Source of the DNA: Actinomycetes bacterium
GTDB lineage: Bacteria; Actinomycetota; Acidimicrobiia; Acidimicrobiales; Palsa-688
Reading direction: 5' to 3'
Length of the DNA stretch: 64,000 nucleotides
Assembly: GCA_021787365.1 (NCBI GenBank)
Contig: JAJYMB010000144.1
Span: 165,923 to 229,922, forward strand
Shown here: positions 60,402 through 64,000 of the stretch, piece after piece
Layout of the letters: every line of letters begins with the position of its first letter
Numbering within the stretch: position 1 is the stretch's first letter
Position numbers and translations under genes: made by a program
The notes under the pieces: generated by a model
Seen by the model: only the letters and a program-made list of their open reading frames with translations
Told to the model about the DNA's origin: nothing
Databases searched by the model: none

Positions 60402-60737
60402 TCAGGTCTCGTTGACGCGCTGGAGGAGGCGCAGGGCCGCGGCCTCGACTTGGGGCAGGTCTTCTTCGACGGTCGCAGCGAGGATGGCGTGCGAGGTGTC
60501 GAAGTAGCGGTGGGCGAGCCGGTCGCGCATCCCGGCCACCTCGGCCCATGGCAGGTCGGGCTCAGTGGCGAGCAGGTCTGAGGGGAGGGCCTTTACAGCT
60601 TCGCCGATCTCGATGAGACGAACGCGCACGGCATCGAAGACGAGCCCGTCAGCGAGGTCGCCGCGCTCCAGGTGGGTGGCGATGGCCTCGATGGCGGCCA
60701 GGATGTCCTGGAGGCGTTGGCGGTCGCGTCGGCTCAC
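60402..60737 (-). CDS. hepT: HepT-like ribonuclease toxin
   Basis: 111 residues. HEPN-type toxin: RQRLQDILAAIEAIATHLER start, FDAVRVRLIEIGEAVKALPS middle, and the active-site RDRLAHRYF, a perfect R-x4-H-x-Y motif in which R and H cut RNA and the Tyr is the residue AMPylated by the antitoxin in the characterised system. Its start codon overlaps the antitoxin stop (ATGA at 60734-60737), so toxin follows antitoxin and is translationally coupled. Confidence 0.9.
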   Translation of the reverse strand: MSRRDRQRLQDILAAIEAIATHLERGDLADGLVFDAVRVRLIEIGEAVKALPSDLLATEPDLPWAEVAGMRDRLAHRYFDTSHAILAATVEEDLPQVEAAALRLLQRVNET

Positions 60738-61243
60738 AGGGCAACGGCCTCGGCGAGCACGTCGGCAGCCAGGCCCGTCTTCAGGTCTGCGGCGGGGACG
60801 AGGTCCACGGGCGCGCCCAACAGGGCTTCGAGCTGGGCTTGGCAGCGGCCCAAGCTCAGCAGGCTGGTGCCGGCAGCGACATCGACGAGCAAGTCGATGT
60901 CGCTTGTGGGCTTCTCTTCTCCTCGAGCGACGCTGCCGAACAGGCGCGGGTTTGTCAGGCCGTAGCGCTCGAGCAGCGCCAGGATCTCGTGACGGTGGTC
61001 TCGGGCCCGTCGGGCGAGCAGGCCGTCGGGGTGACGGGCAACAGGACCGGGGGAGATTCGCACCTCTAGATGGGAGCCAGTCGCTTCGATGAGCCGGACG
61101 AGGGTCGGTAGGGAGGGCTGACGGGCGCCGGACTCGTAGGCGCTGACGACGCTTTGGGTCACGCCGGCCCGCCCAGCCACTTCCGCCTGGGACAAGCCGG
61201 CTTGCTGTCGGGCTGTGCGGAGAAGTACGCCGGCAGCCTCCAT
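60734..61243 (-). CDS. mntA: MntA-type nucleotidyltransferase antitoxin with N-terminal XRE domain
   Basis: 169 residues from ATG 61243. Residues 1-60 are an XRE helix-turn-helix (LLRTARQQAGLSQAEVAGRA, GVTQSVVSAYESGARQPS). Residues about 85-165 are a minimal nucleotidyltransferase with LFGSVARGEEKPTSDIDLLV (G-S-x10-D-x-D). MntA antitoxins transfer AMP to the HepT tyrosine. The fused XRE domain probably lets the antitoxin bind its own promoter, where TATAG-type sequence lies just upstream (61250-61258). Confidence 0.9.
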   Translation of the reverse strand: MEAAGVLLRTARQQAGLSQAEVAGRAGVTQSVVSAYESGARQPSLPTLVRLIEATGSHLEVRISPGPVARHPDGLLARRARDHRHEILALLERYGLTNPRLFGSVARGEEKPTSDIDLLVDVAAGTSLLSLGRCQAQLEALLGAPVDLVPAADLKTGLAADVLAEAVAL

Positions 61244-61560
61244 GTCATTACTATAGCGGATCGTCGATACCAGCCCAGGCCTCGGCATGCCGCTCCCTTG
61301 GGCGCCCAGCCGTAGATAGGCAGTAGATAGGCAACGGACAGGTCTTCACCCGAAACCGTCCAGCGGCTGCACCCGGCACCGTTGCCGCATACTCGCAAAC
61401 CCCCAGGAGAACGCCTTCCAGGGACCGAAGGCAGCCTGCCCCAACTTCCTTCGCTTGCTTTAGGGCTAGGCCAGGCGTCGGCCGACCTCGTGCAGGTTCG
61501 GCAGGGCTCAGCAGCCCCTCGGCGTGGTGATGAGTCGAACCGGTTGGCCGGAGGTGCCGC
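61244..61560. other. intergenic region, nothing recognised
   Basis: About 315 bases between the MntA/HepT operon and the end of the chimeric glycosyltransferase gene. No coding or RNA features seen beyond the likely mntA promoter at its left edge. Confidence 0.35.
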
Positions 61561-63420
61561 TCAGCACAGCAACGGCCCTCCCTGGCGGGGGCCGTCCTTC
61601 ACGGCCAGTAGGTTAGCCCGGACGTAGGGGACCCGGGCCTCCTCGTGCCAGGCGGTCGGGTACCAGGTGCCCAGGTGGCTCACCTGGAAGCGGCCCCTGA
61701 GCCCGGGCAGCGCTGGGCGGAGGGCCGCCTGGGTCAGGTACCAGAAGCTGTTCTCGTTCCAAAAGGACCGGTGGCTCGGGTCTTGGAAGGCCCCCCGCCC
61801 GTCGGTCGAGGGGGTCTCGCTGAACACGATCCCCCCATGGGCCAGGGCCCGGTAGCACTCGTTGAAGAAGGCCGCCCGGTCGACCACGTGCTGGAGGACC
61901 TCGACGGCATGCACCGCGCCGGCGCCAGCATCACCGAGGGGGAGGGCAGGCTGGTCGGGGTCCAGGTCCACCACCTTGCCCGCCGGCTCCCGGTCCGGCT
62001 GCAGGGCCCCGCCCACCCGCAGGGTCACCTCGGCGAGGCCCCGGCGGGCAGCCCACGCCGATGTCAGGGCGGCGATGTTGGCCTGGTACAGCGCCACCGT
62101 ATGGTCCTGGATGAAAGCGTTGGTCCTCGGCTTGGCTTGGGTGTTGGCCGGGTGCACCCGCTGGAGGTACAGGCACTCGGGTAGATGGCAGAACTCCCCG
62201 TCGAGGTAGAGGCGGATCATGAGCTCCTGGTCGTCGAGGACTTCCAGGGAGGCGTCGTAGCCGCCCACCCGTTCGTAGGCGTCCCGGCGGAACGCCCGCA
62301 CGTGGTTGGGGGCATACCAGATGTAGCCGAGGTTGTGGGGGCTCGGCTCCAGCCCACGACAGCGCAGGTAGCGCCGGGCCGCGATGCTCACCTCGTCATA
62401 GGCCCAGCCTGTTCCCTCGTCGAAACGGTCGTCGTTGCGGGAGCCGTCCTCACCCACCTGCGCCCAGTCCGAGGACACCAAGACCACCTCGGCACGGGCG
62501 GCGAACGTGGCGGCCACCCGCTCCAGGCAAGTCGGCGCCAGCAGGTCGTCGTGGTCCAACTCGACCAGGACCTCCCCCCTGGCCAGGGCACAGGCGGCCG
62601 CCTTGGCCGCCCCCACGCCCTTGACCTTGCGCTCCCTCGCCACCCTGACCCGGTCGTCGGGCACCGGCGGACGCCAGTCGCCGGCCGAGCCGTTGAGGAC
62701 CACCACCCACTCCCACTCGGAGATGGTCTGGGCCGCGAGAGACTTGTAGCACTCGTTCAGGTAACGGGGCCGGTGACTAGGCGTGAAGACCGAGACGAGC
62801 ACGGGCGACGCTATCGCAGGACCGAGTTCCGGAGACGGGTCCGGCCCTATGAGAATGAGACGCAGATCGCCCAGGTCACCATGGGAGGAGCCAGGCCAGA
62901 AGGCGTCCAGGCAGGCTTCGAGCTGGTTGTGGGCGCCGACGCGCTGGTCGACGAGGTCGTCGCGGGCGCGCACCACGGCGCGCAGCGCCCGGCTATCGGC
63001 GCTGAAGGGCGCCAGCACGGTCAGCTTGTGGGCGCGCAGGCGCAGGTGCTCGGCGATCACCTCGGCGTCGCCGGGGTCGTCAGTGGCCCCGGAGAGCACT
63101 TCGGGCTCCCGCCACGCCTTGATCGCGTTCGGCGACACCGCAACCACCGGGTGGCCCGCCTCCAAAATGGCGTCCACCAGGCGCCCGTCGGGACGTCCGG
63201 CCGCGACCGGTACTCGACCAACCGGGCCCAGGGCACCGAGACAGCGGACCAGTTCGGCCAAGCCATCCTTGCTGTGCTCGACGGTGAAGGCGCTCTTCTT
63301 GCGCCCGTCGGTGCCAAGCACGCAGCAGGCGTGCCGCTCGCTGGCCCAGTCGACGCCCACGTAGGCGACCGGCTCGAGCTGTGCAACTGTGTTCACTCCT
63401 GTGCTTCCTCTCTGTCGCAT
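61561..63420 (-). CDS. chimera: IS110 transposase N-terminus fused in frame to glycosyltransferase 2/methyltransferase
   Basis: 619 residues in one open frame from ATG 63420 (GTG 63396, eight bases after GAGGAAG, is an alternative). Residues about 1-185 are the DEDD RuvC-like domain of an IS110 transposase: VAYVGVDWASERHACCVLGT, PDGRLVDAILEAGHPVVAVS, DAEVIAEHLRLRAHKLTVLA and LEACLDAFWPG. From about 200 a family 2 glycosyltransferase starts (VLVSVFTPSHRPRYLNECYK) with ELDHDDLLAP as its DxD region. From about 430 a SAM-methyltransferase-like half follows (VVDLDPDQPALPLGD, EVLQHVVDRAAFFNECYRAL). The transposase lacks its C-terminal Ser domain, so it cannot transpose. Confidence 0.8.
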   Translation of the reverse strand: MRQRGSTGVNTVAQLEPVAYVGVDWASERHACCVLGTDGRKKSAFTVEHSKDGLAELVRCLGALGPVGRVPVAAGRPDGRLVDAILEAGHPVVAVSPNAIKAWREPEVLSGATDDPGDAEVIAEHLRLRAHKLTVLAPFSADSRALRAVVRARDDLVDQRVGAHNQLEACLDAFWPGSSHGDLGDLRLILIGPDPSPELGPAIASPVLVSVFTPSHRPRYLNECYKSLAAQTISEWEWVVVLNGSAGDWRPPVPDDRVRVARERKVKGVGAAKAAACALARGEVLVELDHDDLLAPTCLERVAATFAARAEVVLVSSDWAQVGEDGSRNDDRFDEGTGWAYDEVSIAARRYLRCRGLEPSPHNLGYIWYAPNHVRAFRRDAYERVGGYDASLEVLDDQELMIRLYLDGEFCHLPECLYLQRVHPANTQAKPRTNAFIQDHTVALYQANIAALTSAWAARRGLAEVTLRVGGALQPDREPAGKVVDLDPDQPALPLGDAGAGAVHAVEVLQHVVDRAAFFNECYRALAHGGIVFSETPSTDGRGAFQDPSHRSFWNENSFWYLTQAALRPALPGLRGRFQVSHLGTWYPTAWHEEARVPYVRANLLAVKDGPRQGGPLLC

Positions 63421-63560
63421 GATGCTGGTCCGTTCGGTGAGCGGGTTCGGGCCGGGCGGTCACTGACTGGCGCTTTGCGGCGCTTCCCTCTGTTGCCGGT
63501 CCCGGGTCCCCGAGAGAGTGGGGGGCGGCAGTGTCATGCTGGCCCTCGAAGGGCGACCGA
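62850..63560 (-). mobile_element. IS110-family element, left-end remnant
   Basis: The transposase N-terminal half (62860-63420) together with its upstream non-coding flank (63421 to about 63560) is what remains. The inner boundary is at DAFWPGSS, after which glycosyltransferase-related sequence begins. IS110 elements have no long inverted repeats, so the outer end cannot be fixed by eye. Confidence 0.6.
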
Positions 63561-63603
63561 CACAGGCCGTCACCCTCACCCTCACCGAGACCGAAGGACC
63601 TCC

Positions 63604-63711
63604 GCAGAACTCACGACAGAGGCAGAACTCACGACAGAGGCAGAACTCACGACAGAGGCAGAACTCACGACAGAGGCAGAACTCACGACAGAGGCAGAAC
63701 TCACGACAGAG
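63604..63711 (+). repeat. 18-bp tandem repeat, six perfect copies
   Basis: GCAGAACTCACGACAGAG repeated six times with no mismatch. In the frame that continues into the VOC fragment it encodes RTHDRG hexapeptides. Perfect identity suggests recent expansion. Confidence 0.95.
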
Positions 63712-63800
63712 ATGGTGGTGTGTACTTCCAGGATCCCGACAGGCACGTCCTCGAGCTGGACCCGCAGGCCGCGTACCCTGCTACGCGAGCACCGCCGCCC
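63712..63800 (+). pseudogene. VOC family protein, C-terminal fragment
   Basis: Directly after the 18-bp repeats one frame reads GGVYFQDPDRHVLELDPQ, the final strand and metal-binding Glu region (DPD-x-H-x-LEL) of a glyoxalase/VOC protein. The preceding domain is absent, replaced by the repeat array. Confidence 0.55.
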
Positions 63801-64000
63801 AGCGCAACTACTTGGAGTCGCTACATTCCGGGGTGGTGGGCAAGGGTGTTTGCGTAGGCATGCTTCGGGAGAAGCAGGAGCTAGGTACCCCATAATCCCT
63901 CACAAGGACTTCTCCAATACCGCCATGGTCATTCGGTCAACGGTATGGAGGGCTCAGGATGGTTGGGCTGAACACGCCCAAGCGGCCGACCATCCTCCTC
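63801..64000. other. window end, nothing recognised
   Basis: No supported gene. An ATG at 63958 with GGAGGG nearby opens a frame that leaves the window after 14 codons; too short to judge. Confidence 0.3.

Noticed and set aside
63604..63711. CRISPR array
   Set aside because: The six 18-bp units follow each other directly with no spacers, so this is a simple tandem repeat.

Overview
The window is a high-GC (roughly two-thirds G+C by eye) actinobacterial chromosome segment, most likely from the class Acidimicrobiia or a close relative. This is inferred from two large secreted proteins built of GYWLVASDGG-type repeats, frequent GTG and TTG starts, a class II DAHP synthase, and the rpoBC/str gene order. 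No rRNA is present, so the placement is not proven.

Positions 1-34.2 kb are conserved core. Left to right: the end of a MoxR ATPase, a CoxE-like VWA protein, an SPFH/zinc-ribbon scaffold and a Tim44-like membrane protein (all +). A minus-strand block follows: a secreted coiled-coil glucosaminidase-like protein, cysH and an assimilatory sulfite reductase, a 1144-residue secreted repeat protein, and aroG (class II). Then nadD, a small membrane protein and rsfS (+). The rest of the core is on the minus strand: rpsL-rpsG-fusA-tuf-rpsJ, a second secreted repeat protein, an ABC-permease remnant, rpoB-rpoC, rplJ-rplL, rplK-rplA, secE-nusG and tRNA-Trp. These genes are intact, with ordinary ribosome-binding sites and some readable promoters.

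From tRNA-Trp (34.2 kb) to the end the character changes. Intact accessory genes are a dienelactone hydrolase, a giant GH35 beta-galactosidase behind a consensus promoter, an NHL-type beta-propeller, a divergent TetR/GNAT pair, a hemerythrin, an NAD(P)-binding oxidoreductase, two ECF sigma factors with C-terminal SnoaL-like domains, an ArsR-SRPBCC-DHFR operon, a DUF433 antitoxin, a HAD phosphatase and a MntA/HepT toxin-antitoxin pair. Between them lie many broken genes: an integrase N-terminus, a DUF5615 toxin, an ABC exporter, a beta-helix protein cut by an ISAzo13 remnant, a SigJ-like factor, two SDRs, an SRPBCC protein, two VOC proteins, and an IS110 transposase N-terminus fused in frame to a glycosyltransferase/methyltransferase. 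A 3'-half tRNA-Met at 58.0 kb looks like an attachment-site scar, so this half reads as a mobile-element landing zone in decay.

Best-supported regulation: the arsR promoter with -35/-10 boxes flanked by two TCAAC-N6-GTTGA operators; the GNAT promoter with a palindrome over its start site; the GH35 promoter TTGACA-17-TATAAA; and the rpoB promoter TTGCCG-18-TATAGT. Most novel-looking leads: the MoxR-VWA-SPFH-Tim44 locus with an in-frame TAG near the Tim44 start, the IS110/glycosyltransferase chimera, and short tandem repeats placed at the ends of decayed genes.
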